A DNA stretch of 54,619 nt, from NCBI GenBank assembly GCA_903970165.1, contig CAJCHZ010000102.1, forward strand, positions 1-54,619. Reading direction: 5' to 3'. Made by a program: the position numbers and the translations under genes. Of this stretch, positions 1 through 7,269 are shown one piece after another. The stretch's first letter is position 1. Each line of letters opens with the position of its first letter. This DNA is from Betaproteobacteria bacterium. Its GTDB lineage: Bacteria > Acidobacteriota > Terriglobia > Acidiferrales > UBA7541. Under the pieces are notes generated by a model. The model saw only the letters and a program-made list of their open reading frames with translations. It was not told the DNA's origin and did not search any database.

Positions 1-2022
1 CTGCGCGAGCTTTTCAATCCAAAGGACCGCCGCTACAACTATCCTTATATAAACTGCACGAACTGCGGCCCTCGCTACTCCGTCGTTCGCAGCCTCCCCT
101 ACGACCGAGCCAACACCACCATGGCGGCCTGGCCGCTCGACAATTATTGCGAATCGGAATACGGCGATCCCGGTAACCGCCGCTTTCACGCACAGCCTGT
201 CGCCTGCCCGGCGTGCGGTCCGCACTATGAGTTTCGCTCTGGAGATGAGCTTTTGCGTGGCAGCGACAGAGTGATTTCCAAGGCGGCCGCTTACCTTCAA
301 GCGGGAAAGATCGTGGCCGTGAAAGGTCTTGGAGGTTATCATCTGGCCTGCGACGCGAAAAATGTGGAGTCTGTGGCCACCCTTCGAAACAGAAAATTTC
401 GAAAAGAAAAGCCGTTCGCACTGATGGTGAACAATATCGAAATGGCCCGCGTGCTTGTGGAGTTGACTGCGGAAGCAGAATCGCTCTTGCGTTCCACTGC
501 ACGCCCCATCGTGCTTGCGCCCGCAAAAATCGAACTGCCTGGAGTGGGGCCGGAAAATGACGAGTTCGGCATTATGCTCCCGTACGCTCCGATCCATCAT
601 TTGCTCTTTGCATTTGGCGCGCCTGAAATTCTGGTGATGACCAGCGCTAATCGCTCAAGCGAGCCGATCGCCTACTTGGACGAGAACGCGTGGCATGGGC
701 TTTCCGGCATAGCGGACGCTTTTTTGATCGGGCAACGCCCCATCGCCCGCCGCGTCGATGATTCCGTCACGCGTGCCGGCGTTTTCGGGCCGACAATTCT
801 TCGCCGCGGGCGAGGTTACGCTCCCAACGCTCTCACTTCCTTTCCGACAAACCGCCCCATCCTCGCACTCGGTGCGGATTTGAAGAACGCGATCACTCTG
901 GTTGTGGACGGGCAAGCTTTCCTCAGCCAGCACATTGGCGACCTGGAGCACTACGAAGCGTTTCGGGCGTTCGAAGAGACGATCGAAGATCTCCTTTCCA
1001 TGTACGAAATTGACCGTGAGCAACTGCTCGTTGTTCACGACGCTCATCCGCAATATGTTTCCGCGACACATGCCTTGAAGTTGCGAGCATCAAAGACGTT
1101 GAGTGTTCAGCATCATCGGGCCCACATCGCCTCGGTGCTCGCAGAACGCGATATCAAGGAAAAGCGCGTCATCGGAGCCAGCTTTGACGGAACAGGTTAC
1201 GGCGACGACGGCACAATCTGGGGTGGCGAGTTCTTTGCGGGTTCGCTGCGCACCGGCTTTAAACGTGTAGCGCATCTTCGTCCTGCCTGGCTCCCGGGCG
1301 GCGACGCCGCGGCTGAGTTTCCCGTCCAGGCGGCGGCGGGGTTTCTGGCGCACTTGGATTCGCTGCCGGATATGTCGGCTCCACCGTTCGCCTTCCCGGC
1401 GCGCTATGAAGATGCTGCCGAACTTACGCGTAAAAACGTTCGAACGTTTGCGACGACTTCCGTTGGCCGGCTCTTTGACACTGCCGCCGCACTTCTCGGC
1501 TTCACGCGCGGAATTTCATTCGAAGGGCAGGCCGCCATGTGGCTCGAGCGGCTCGCCCATAGTGCAGATTCTGCCGACGCTTATCTCTTTCCATTTACCG
1601 ATTCTCAGCTTGATTTTCGTCCATTGCTCTCGCGCGTGATCGAAGATCGTCTCTTCGGGCGTAACATCCACGAAATCGCGCGGGCGTTTCAGCGCGGCGT
1701 GGCTTCCGGCCTCGCGAACGCGGCGAAAGAATTGTGCGAAACTCACAAGGCGGATGCGCTCGTGCTTTCGGGAGGGGTGTTCCAGAACGAATTGCTACTC
1801 ACCGATCTGAGATCTCTATTGCAGCCGACGCTCCAGGAGATCTGGACGAATCACGCAGTACCGGCCAACGACGGCGGTATAAGTCTCGGCCAGGCGGCTC
1901 TGGCGGCATTTGCCAGCGCGAACGACTACGACCGCGAACTTCAGAGCGACGTGGAACACGCAGCTCTTCTAACCGCAGTTGGGCTTGAGCCAAATGCGGG
2001 TAGACCAACGAGGCCAGCCTGA
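1..2022 (+). CDS. hypF: Carbamoyltransferase HypF, 5' end cut by the window
   Basis: HypF makes thiocarboxamide on HypE from carbamoyl phosphate, the source of the cyanide ligands of [NiFe]-hydrogenase. The frame is open from base 1, so the N-terminal acylphosphatase domain is missing; the ATG at 121 is internal. Seen in order: the HypF zinc-finger region (INCTNCGPRYS, then RRFHAQPVACPACGP), a YrdC-like domain (KGLGGYHLACDA), and a Kae1-like domain with HHRAH and a GGVFQN segment near the end. One zinc-ligand Cys of the usual C-x2-C before EY appears as Asp (PLDNYCESEY). The stop lies 4 bases before the hypA ATG, so this heads a hyp operon. HypC, HypD, HypE and the hydrogenase are not in the window. 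Family assignment is secure. Confidence 0.96.
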   Translation: MRELFNPKDRRYNYPYINCTNCGPRYSVVRSLPYDRANTTMAAWPLDNYCESEYGDPGNRRFHAQPVACPACGPHYEFRSGDELLRGSDRVISKAAAYLQAGKIVAVKGLGGYHLACDAKNVESVATLRNRKFRKEKPFALMVNNIEMARVLVELTAEAESLLRSTARPIVLAPAKIELPGVGPENDEFGIMLPYAPIHHLLFAFGAPEILVMTSANRSSEPIAYLDENAWHGLSGIADAFLIGQRPIARRVDDSVTRAGVFGPTILRRGRGYAPNALTSFPTNRPILALGADLKNAITLVVDGQAFLSQHIGDLEHYEAFRAFEETIEDLLSMYEIDREQLLVVHDAHPQYVSATHALKLRASKTLSVQHHRAHIASVLAERDIKEKRVIGASFDGTGYGDDGTIWGGEFFAGSLRTGFKRVAHLRPAWLPGGDAAAEFPVQAAAGFLAHLDSLPDMSAPPFAFPARYEDAAELTRKNVRTFATTSVGRLFDTAAALLGFTRGISFEGQAAMWLERLAHSADSADAYLFPFTDSQLDFRPLLSRVIEDRLFGRNIHEIARAFQRGVASGLANAAKELCETHKADALVLSGGVFQNELLLTDLRSLLQPTLQEIWTNHAVPANDGGISLGQAALAAFASANDYDRELQSDVEHAALLTAVGLEPNAGRPTRPA

Positions 2023-2026
2023 AACC

Positions 2027-2374
2027 ATGCACGAACTCTCTATTGCCATGAGCATCGTTGAAATGGCAGAAGAAGAATCCGCCAGCCGAGGTAACGCGCA
2101 GATTCTCGCAGTGCACCTGCGCCTTGGGCCTCTCTCTGGCGTGGTCAAGGAAGCGCTGCTCTCATCCTACGAAATGGCGTGCGCTTCCACGCCGCTGGCA
2201 GGATCTCAACTCTTGATCGAAGAAGTTCCCGTTGAAGTCTTTTGTCCCAGGTGCAAAACCCGCGTGCGAGTTTCCTCGATTCAGTGGATGGCTTGCCCGG
2301 AATGCGGGACGCCAACACCCGAAGTTCTCCAGGGAAGAGAGCTCGAAGTCACTGCGCTGGAGATGAACGAATGA
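2027..2374 (+). CDS. hypA: Hydrogenase nickel-insertion protein HypA
   Basis: A 115-residue HypA/HybF family protein that works with HypB to deliver Ni2+ to the hydrogenase large subunit. The start is placed at the ATG giving MHELSIA, because the N-terminal Met-His-Glu forms the nickel site; an in-frame ATG at 1979 lies inside hypF and would destroy that N-terminus. The zinc domain is visible as CPRC near residue 73 and CPEC near residue 89. It follows hypF by 4 bases, and its stop overlaps the hypB ATG (ATGA), which suggests translational coupling. Length and motifs are normal for the family. Confidence 0.95.
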   Translation: MHELSIAMSIVEMAEEESASRGNAQILAVHLRLGPLSGVVKEALLSSYEMACASTPLAGSQLLIEEVPVEVFCPRCKTRVRVSSIQWMACPECGTPTPEVLQGRELEVTALEMNE

Positions 2375-3054
2375 GCGCGGCACCACGTCTCCTGGAAGTA
2401 CGAAAAAATGTGCTGAAGCAGAACGACGTAATCGCACACGCGCTTCGCGAGCGATTCCGCGCTTCCCGTGTTTTTGTTGTCAGCCTGGTTTCAAGTCCCG
2501 GCTCCGGCAAGACCGCTTTCCTGGAAAAAGCGCTCACTCTTCTTCATGCGCGCTGCAGAGTTGCGGCGCTGGTAGGAGATCTTGCCACAGAGAATGACGC
2601 AGCGCGTCTCGCCAGGAGCCTGGCACCCGTAAAGCAGATTACGACGGGCACGGTCTGCCACCTCGAAGCGGCTATGATCCAAAATGCCCTTGCAGACTGG
2701 GATGTATCGCAGTTGGATTTTCTTTTTATAGAAAACGTCGGTAACCTTGTCTGCCCTTCGTCGTACGATCTCGGAGAGAGTTTGCGGCTGGTGCTTATTT
2801 CCGTTACGGAGGGCGAGGACAAGCCGCTGAAGTATCCAACAATTTTCAACAGCGCGGACGTCGCAGTGATCACTAAAATGGATTTGGCGAGCGCGGTGGA
2901 ATTTGATGAACCGATCGCACGCAAAAATATTCAAGCTGTGCGCCCTGGAATGGAGATTCTGAAAGTGTCCGCCAAAACCGGCGATGGCATGAACGAATTT
3001 CTAGAATTTATTGAAACGCAGCGCAGCCGCTCTCGGGCGACTTCGGCCGTCTAA
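2371..3054 (+). CDS. hypB: Hydrogenase maturation GTPase HypB
   Basis: HypB is the SIMIBI-class GTPase that powers nickel insertion together with HypA. This 227-residue protein has the P-loop SSPGSGKT near residue 50, GDLATENDA, the metal-site segment TVCHLEA and the later Cys in NLVCPSS. The start at 2371 overlaps the hypA stop and has GGAG upstream; an in-frame ATG at 2242 is inside hypA and is rejected. The N-terminus lacks both the CxxCGC high-affinity nickel motif of E. coli HypB and a His-rich stretch, so only the GTPase-domain metal site is visible. The permease gene follows 6 bases after the stop. Confidence 0.95.
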   Translation: MSAAPRLLEVRKNVLKQNDVIAHALRERFRASRVFVVSLVSSPGSGKTAFLEKALTLLHARCRVAALVGDLATENDAARLARSLAPVKQITTGTVCHLEAAMIQNALADWDVSQLDFLFIENVGNLVCPSSYDLGESLRLVLISVTEGEDKPLKYPTIFNSADVAVITKMDLASAVEFDEPIARKNIQAVRPGMEILKVSAKTGDGMNEFLEFIETQRSRSRATSAV

Positions 3055-3060
3055 GCAAAA

Positions 3061-3861
3061 ATGCTTACATTTACCTCCATCCTCGTTCTTGGTTTTTTTC
3101 TTGGGATGCGCCATGCCACCGACCCCGATCACGTCATTGCGGTAACCACCATCGTTAGCCGCCAGCGCAGCGTGAAGCACGCGGCTATCATCGGCGCGCT
3201 CTGGGGCGTGGGCCATACATTGACTATTCTCCTCGTTGGTTCGGCGATTGTCGTTTTCGGCCTGGTTATTCCGCCTCGCGTCGGCCTCACCATGGAACTC
3301 TCGGTGGGCCTGATGCTGATTCTCCTTGGCATTCTAAATCTATCCGGCATCACGCGGTGGATGACCGAGACACTTACGCCGGCAAACCTCACTGAGCACC
3401 GCCATGTGCACTCGCACGGCGACTACATTCACAACCACTGGCACGCGCACGCCCCCGAAATTCACGGCCACGCGGAGTCGGCAACGGCGGTGAGCTGGTT
3501 CGACCGAACCTTCGGCCGCCTTGGGCTATACCAGGCTTTACGTCCATTGGTGGTTGGCATCGTTCACGGCCTCGCCGGATCAGCGGCCGTAGCCTTGCTC
3601 GTTTTGACGACGATCCGCGTTCCCTCTTTGGCGGTGGCCTATCTTCTCGTGTTTGGTCTCGGGACGATCGCCGGCATGATGCTGATCACCGCGGCGATTG
3701 CCGTCCCATTTGCGGTTTCGGCGCCACGCTTCACGCGCTTGAACCATGGCCTTAGCATCGCCAGTGGCTTGGTCAGTTTTGCGTTTGGCGTTTTCATCGT
3801 TTATCAAATGGGTTTTGCCAGCGGCCTCTTCACCGGCCATCCAAACTGGAGTCCCCGCTAA
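3061..3861 (+). CDS. Nickel/cobalt permease of the HoxN/HupN/NixA type
   Basis: A 266-residue integral membrane protein with the NiCoT signature RHATDPDH (HX4DH) at about residues 17-24 in the first membrane helix, followed by several hydrophobic segments. A long cytoplasmic-type loop at about residues 117-140 is very rich in histidine (HRHVHSHGDYIHNHWHAHA) and could bind or buffer metal. It directly follows hypB, so nickel supply for hydrogenase maturation is the natural role; cobalt transport cannot be excluded from sequence. The stop codon lies inside an 8-bp hairpin (3845-3868). No clear Shine-Dalgarno precedes the ATG, consistent with read-on translation from hypB. Confidence 0.88.
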   Translation: MLTFTSILVLGFFLGMRHATDPDHVIAVTTIVSRQRSVKHAAIIGALWGVGHTLTILLVGSAIVVFGLVIPPRVGLTMELSVGLMLILLGILNLSGITRWMTETLTPANLTEHRHVHSHGDYIHNHWHAHAPEIHGHAESATAVSWFDRTFGRLGLYQALRPLVVGIVHGLAGSAAVALLVLTTIRVPSLAVAYLLVFGLGTIAGMMLITAAIAVPFAVSAPRFTRLNHGLSIASGLVSFAFGVFIVYQMGFASGLFTGHPNWSPR

Positions 3862-3868
3862 CTCCAGT
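3845..3868 (+). terminator. Hairpin over the end of the nickel permease gene
   Basis: ACTGGAGT (3845-3852) and ACTCCAGT (3861-3868) form a perfect 8-bp stem with an 8-base loop that includes the stop codon. No T-run follows, so it is either a Rho-type boundary or mRNA 3'-end protection rather than a standard intrinsic terminator. Confidence 0.4.
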
Positions 3869-3999
3869 CGGTACAGCATCGGCGTACCAGGTAATCCCTG
3901 AAAAATTGCGCTCTGGAAGAGCATTAACTTGCGCATGGCCTCGCGCCTGACTCAGAGTGAGTGACTCGTGTGCTGCGAGGCCTGTCGAATCGCATGAAA

Positions 4000-4560
4000 T
4001 TAGGAGGGCAACTTGAGCGTAGGCATGTCCGGGTCGTGGAGGGCGCGCCCCATTTTCAGGAGGATGCGCTACTCCTCGATGGTTGCGGGAGCGACACGCT
4101 CGTATGAGTCGCCCCCGTCGCCGAAGAGTTTCGGCCCTATGCGCACCATAGAGTCCGAAGTTTGGACATCCACTCGAGTCATCGAATCGGACAACGGGAC
4201 GACGAGCAGTTTGCCTTCGGCCTTGTAGGCAAGCGGAGAATTCAGCCAGTGGTAGACGTCCGATTTCGTGAGGCCCTTTTGGGCCAAATCAAACTCCGTT
4301 TCAGGAGAGCCGCGACCACTCATGCGCGACGGATTCCAATCGCCGTAGAGACCGTCATCCGGAGGCGGATAGGAGAAGGAGGATTCGATGGCGATGCGTA
4401 CTTGTGCGATGGGAGCGTGAAAAGCGTATATCTGGGGATTTTTGTCTGGCAGTTTTCTGGTTGAAAAGGTCAGATCCTTCAAAAAAAAGAAGGCGAGCGG
4501 ACCGAAGAAGATGCGGTGAAGAATCGGCACGAGCCAGAGCCGGCTGATGTTCTTGGCCAT
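4000..4560 (-). CDS. Small membrane-anchored protein of unknown function, interrupted by an in-frame TAG
   Basis: From the ATG at 4560 the frame encodes 163 residues with a hydrophobic N-terminal segment (about residues 8-27) and a soluble remainder; I do not recognise the family. The frame meets TAG at 4069-4071, but the same frame continues for 22 convincing codons (RILLKMGRALHDPDMPTLKL, then two more residues) to a TAA at 4000-4002. The stop therefore looks like a recent nonsense change of a Tyr codon, or a readthrough site. If the TAG is honoured, the protein is 4069-4560. It lies 44 bases downstream of asd on the same strand and may be the last gene of the lysC-asd transcript. No link to aspartate metabolism is evident from its sequence. 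Confidence 0.6.
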
Positions 4561-4604
4561 GTAGCGGATGGGATTCTACATGGCCTCGGTCGGCTCGCCC
4601 ACAA

Positions 4605-5783
4605 TTACTGAGCGGCGGGTTGGACGAGTTGAGACTCGCTCGCGGGGACGCGGTAATGGAGGAGGCCGCGGGCGGCCAGAAGTTCGGCGTTGAGGAGGGC
4701 GCCGCCTGCTGCTCCGCGGACGAGGTTGTGAGAGAGCAGGGTGAGTTTGATGTCGAGGAGCGGGCACTCGCGGACGCGGCCTACTGCGGCAGCCATGCCG
4801 TTTCCAGCCTGGACGTCGCGGCGGGGCTGCGGCCGGTCGTCGCCGTCGATAACGACGACAGGGTGGCGCACAGCGGTCGGCAGCGAGGCCAGTTCGTGGC
4901 TGACTTCGAAGGTGCGAAGGGCTTCGCGGACTTCGTTGAGGGAGGCGATTTTCTTGAGGCTGACGGAGATGCACTCGAGGTGGCCGTCGAGGACCGGGAC
5001 GCGGTTGCAGTGGGCGCTTAAGCCGAGGCCGGCGTCAATGAAACGGGCGCCGTCCCATTTGCCGAGGAGTTTTTGCGGTTCGGACTCCATTTTTTCTTCC
5101 TCGCCAGGGATGAAGGGGACGACGTTGGCGTGGATATCCATGGAGGGGACGCCAGGATAGCCCGCGCCGGAGACGGCTTGCAGAGTGACAACGAAAACTT
5201 TTTCGAGGCCGAAGGCGTCGGCGAGCGGCTTCAGAACGAGGACGAGGCCGGCCGTGGAGCAATTCGGATTGGTAACGATAAAGCCGCCTTCGTAGCCGCG
5301 ATTTTTCTGCTGAAACGGGATGGCGTCGAGATGGGACGCATTGACTTCCGGGATCAGCAAGGGAACATCGGGATCCATGCGGTGATTTTTGGAGTTGCTG
5401 ATTACGGGATAGCCAGCGCGAGCAAAATCTTCTTCGGCGCCGCCGGCCACGCTGGAATCGAGGGCGGAGAAAACGAAATCGCATGCCAGGGTGGGGTCGA
5501 GACCTTTGACGATGAGGCCTCGGGCTACTTCTGGAATGGGCCCGTCGAGATGCCAGCGAGCGGCTTCCGCGTAGGTTTTGCCGGAAGAGCGTTCGGAGGC
5601 GGCGACCTCGGTTAGCTGAAACCAGGGATGATCGGAGAGAAGTTTTACCAGGCGCTGACCGACGATTCCTGTGGCGCCCAGAACACCGGCGCGCCATCTT
5701 TTCCCGGAATTACGGGGGAGAGGGTTTTGCATAATCAGTTCCTCGCTGCGCTTATCGCCATTTCCGGAAGAAAACAGGCTCAT
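4605..5783 (-). CDS. asd: Aspartate-semialdehyde dehydrogenase
   Basis: This NADPH-dependent enzyme reduces aspartyl phosphate to aspartate semialdehyde, the branch-point precursor of Lys/DAP, Thr and Met. The 392-residue protein has the dinucleotide motif GATGIVGQR near residue 36 and the catalytic cysteine in NPNCST. Overall it resembles the archaeal/fungal-type Asd branch. The ATG at 5783 overlaps the lysC stop (ATGA) and has a strong GGAGGT five bases upstream, so translation is coupled to lysC. A second ATG at 5732 also has a GAGGA site and would remove 17 residues; the first is preferred. Transcription should be under the lysC leader. Confidence 0.93.
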   Translation of the reverse strand: MSLFSSGNGDKRSEELIMQNPLPRNSGKRWRAGVLGATGIVGQRLVKLLSDHPWFQLTEVAASERSSGKTYAEAARWHLDGPIPEVARGLIVKGLDPTLACDFVFSALDSSVAGGAEEDFARAGYPVISNSKNHRMDPDVPLLIPEVNASHLDAIPFQQKNRGYEGGFIVTNPNCSTAGLVLVLKPLADAFGLEKVFVVTLQAVSGAGYPGVPSMDIHANVVPFIPGEEEKMESEPQKLLGKWDGARFIDAGLGLSAHCNRVPVLDGHLECISVSLKKIASLNEVREALRTFEVSHELASLPTAVRHPVVVIDGDDRPQPRRDVQAGNGMAAAVGRVRECPLLDIKLTLLSHNLVRGAAGGALLNAELLAARGLLHYRVPASESQLVQPAAQ

Positions 5784-6796
5784 GCTACACCTCCGGACTG
5801 CAGGCGATCATTTGCGTCTTGCGGCAGGCCAATGCGCGTGCCTCGAACGTCCGGCCTAAAAGTGTTGCGAACCCAGACGGTCATCTCCGTTTCCGCCGCG
5901 AGCGGCAGGACGTGAGGGTGAAGCACTTTAGCACCACTGGCGGCCAAGGCGTGAGCCTCATCGTAGCTGAGGTCGTGGAGAAGCCTGGCTTCGGCGGCTT
6001 CTTGCGGATTAGCGGTGTAGATGCCGTCAACATCGGTCCAGATGACGAGTTCTTCGGCGTCCACGACATGGGCGATGATGGCGCCGGAAAAATCGGAACT
6101 GTTGCGGCCGAGCGTGGTGATGCGGCCGTCGGGAGTGGCACCGATGAAACCGGTAACGACGGGAACAAGGCCATCTTCGAGAAGGGGCAGGAGGACAGCG
6201 CGGCCGCGAGATTTAGTTTCGTCAAGATGCGGCTTGGCATCGCGGAAAGTGTCGCAGGTGAGGACAAAATCGGAAGAAGCGACGGGTACCGCGGCGACGC
6301 CGGAGCTTTCCAGTGCGGCGGCGAAAAGACGAGCGCTGAAGCGTTCGCCGAAGGACGCGAGGCGATCCGAGAGTTCCGCAGCGTGTTCGACGTGGCCACG
6401 TTGAGGAACCTCGTGGAGGAGATCGCGGCCGAGGAGATGAAGCTCGCACCGGACGCGGTCGTGCTCCGCAGGGGCGAGATGGAGATCCTGGAGCACATCG
6501 CCGTGAAGATGGATAAGGCCTTCGGCTTCATTGCGAGCGTAAGCAAGCCGGCCATCGGAGAGAGCGCGCGCGATCGAGAGGAGACGGTCGGTGACACCCT
6601 TCATGGCGGAAACGACGACGGTGACATTCGAGGCGCGCGCGGCGGCGCGGACGAGACCAGCTGCGTGCATCATGCGCTTAGCTCCCAGAAGAGAGGTGCC
6701 GCCGAATTTAAAGGCGACAACGTTACGCCGGAGAGCCTGCGCGTGAGCGAAGTCGCTTTCCGCTGCTGCTTCCACTTCTACTTGTTCGGGCCTCAT
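5780..6796 (-). CDS. lysC: Aspartokinase, catalytic domain only (no ACT domains)
   Basis: Aspartokinase phosphorylates aspartate, the first step to Lys, Thr, Met and DAP. The ATG at 6796 has AGGAG seven bases upstream and gives 338 residues; a GTG at 6856 lies inside the leader terminator hairpin and is less likely. Visible motifs are KFGGTS at residues 30-35, SAMKGVTD, TLGRNSSDFSGA, WTDVDGIYTANP and GAKVLHP. The TLGRN..D and WTDVDG segments look most like the kinase part of ThrA/MetL. The chain ends soon after RGTRIG, where the catalytic domain normally stops, so both regulatory ACT domains are absent and feedback inhibition is not expected. The Thr-rich leader upstream may supply control instead. 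Confidence 0.93.
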   Translation of the reverse strand: MRPEQVEVEAAAESDFAHAQALRRNVVAFKFGGTSLLGAKRMMHAAGLVRAAARASNVTVVVSAMKGVTDRLLSIARALSDGRLAYARNEAEGLIHLHGDVLQDLHLAPAEHDRVRCELHLLGRDLLHEVPQRGHVEHAAELSDRLASFGERFSARLFAAALESSGVAAVPVASSDFVLTCDTFRDAKPHLDETKSRGRAVLLPLLEDGLVPVVTGFIGATPDGRITTLGRNSSDFSGAIIAHVVDAEELVIWTDVDGIYTANPQEAAEARLLHDLSYDEAHALAASGAKVLHPHVLPLAAETEMTVWVRNTFRPDVRGTRIGLPQDANDRLQSGGVA

Positions 6797-6848
6797 GGGT
6801 CCGCTCCTGGAATCCGCTGGAGCGTCTCTGGCAGGGGCTCTAAAGAAG

Positions 6849-6884
6849 AAACCCACCGCCAGTTTCGCTTCTGGCGGTGGGTTT
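6849..6884 (-). terminator. Leader terminator (candidate attenuator) of lysC-asd
   Basis: A perfect 14-bp inverted repeat (arms 6849-6862 and 6871-6884, 8-base loop). On the minus strand the 3' arm ends in TTT and runs into CTTCTTTA, giving a T-rich tail. It lies between the leader peptide stop (6905) and the lysC ATG (6796). No plus-strand gene ends here, so it is read as an attenuator in the lysC leader. The segment at 6923-6937 inside the leader ORF can pair with 6863-6875 (5' arm plus loop in the RNA) at 11 of 13 positions, a plausible antiterminator. Confidence 0.7.
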
Positions 6885-6904
6885 AGAAACTTTTTCTAGC
6901 TTTG

Positions 6905-7012
6905 CTAGTTGTTTCCCCTCGCGCCGGAAGCGGAAATAGTGGACTTCGCCTTAGTCGAGGTAGTCGACATAGACGTGGCCGCGGTAATTCGCTTCGTCGC
7001 AAGAGAAAACAT
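6905..7012 (-). CDS. Threonine-rich leader peptide of the lysC-asd operon (35 aa)
   Basis: On the minus strand an ATG at 7012 opens a 35-codon frame ending in TAG at 6905-6907. It contains seven Thr codons (residues 6, 10, 13, 17, 18, 20, 25), two Ile, three Lys and seven Ser; the core reads ITAATSMSTTSTKAKSTI. It ends 20 bases before a 14-bp terminator hairpin that precedes an aspartokinase gene. The layout and composition parallel the E. coli thr leader (thrL), which is also Thr/Ile rich; homology is not claimed. There is no good Shine-Dalgarno; an upstream 20-codon ORF (ATGATG around 7084, TAG near 7024) ends nine bases before it and could couple translation. Function as an attenuation sensor is inference. 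Confidence 0.55.
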   Translation of the reverse strand: MFSLATKRITAATSMSTTSTKAKSTISASGARGNN

Positions 7013-7269
7013 ATCGATAAGACACTAACACAAGTCGAAGAGCGAGAAAAGAAGGGATTCAGAGAAAAGCAGTGGTGCGCCCATCATGAGTTATCGAGAG
7101 CGAAAGGAGACGCATCGCAAGAAATGGCTCTAGTACTAGGCCGGTAAAATACTGATAATGCGGCACTTTTAGTGTGCAACTTTCAAGACGAGCGGGGGTT
7201 TCATTGGGCAAGGGTCGGTGGGCGCGCCGTGCGCCTCCGGGGTATTCCAGCAGGAGAGGAAAGGAAGCC

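Noticed and set aside
6905..7147. Plus-strand ORF of 81 codons opposite the lysC leader
   Set aside because: No ribosome site, composition dominated by Arg/Gly/Lys; a shadow of the leader ORF on the other strand.
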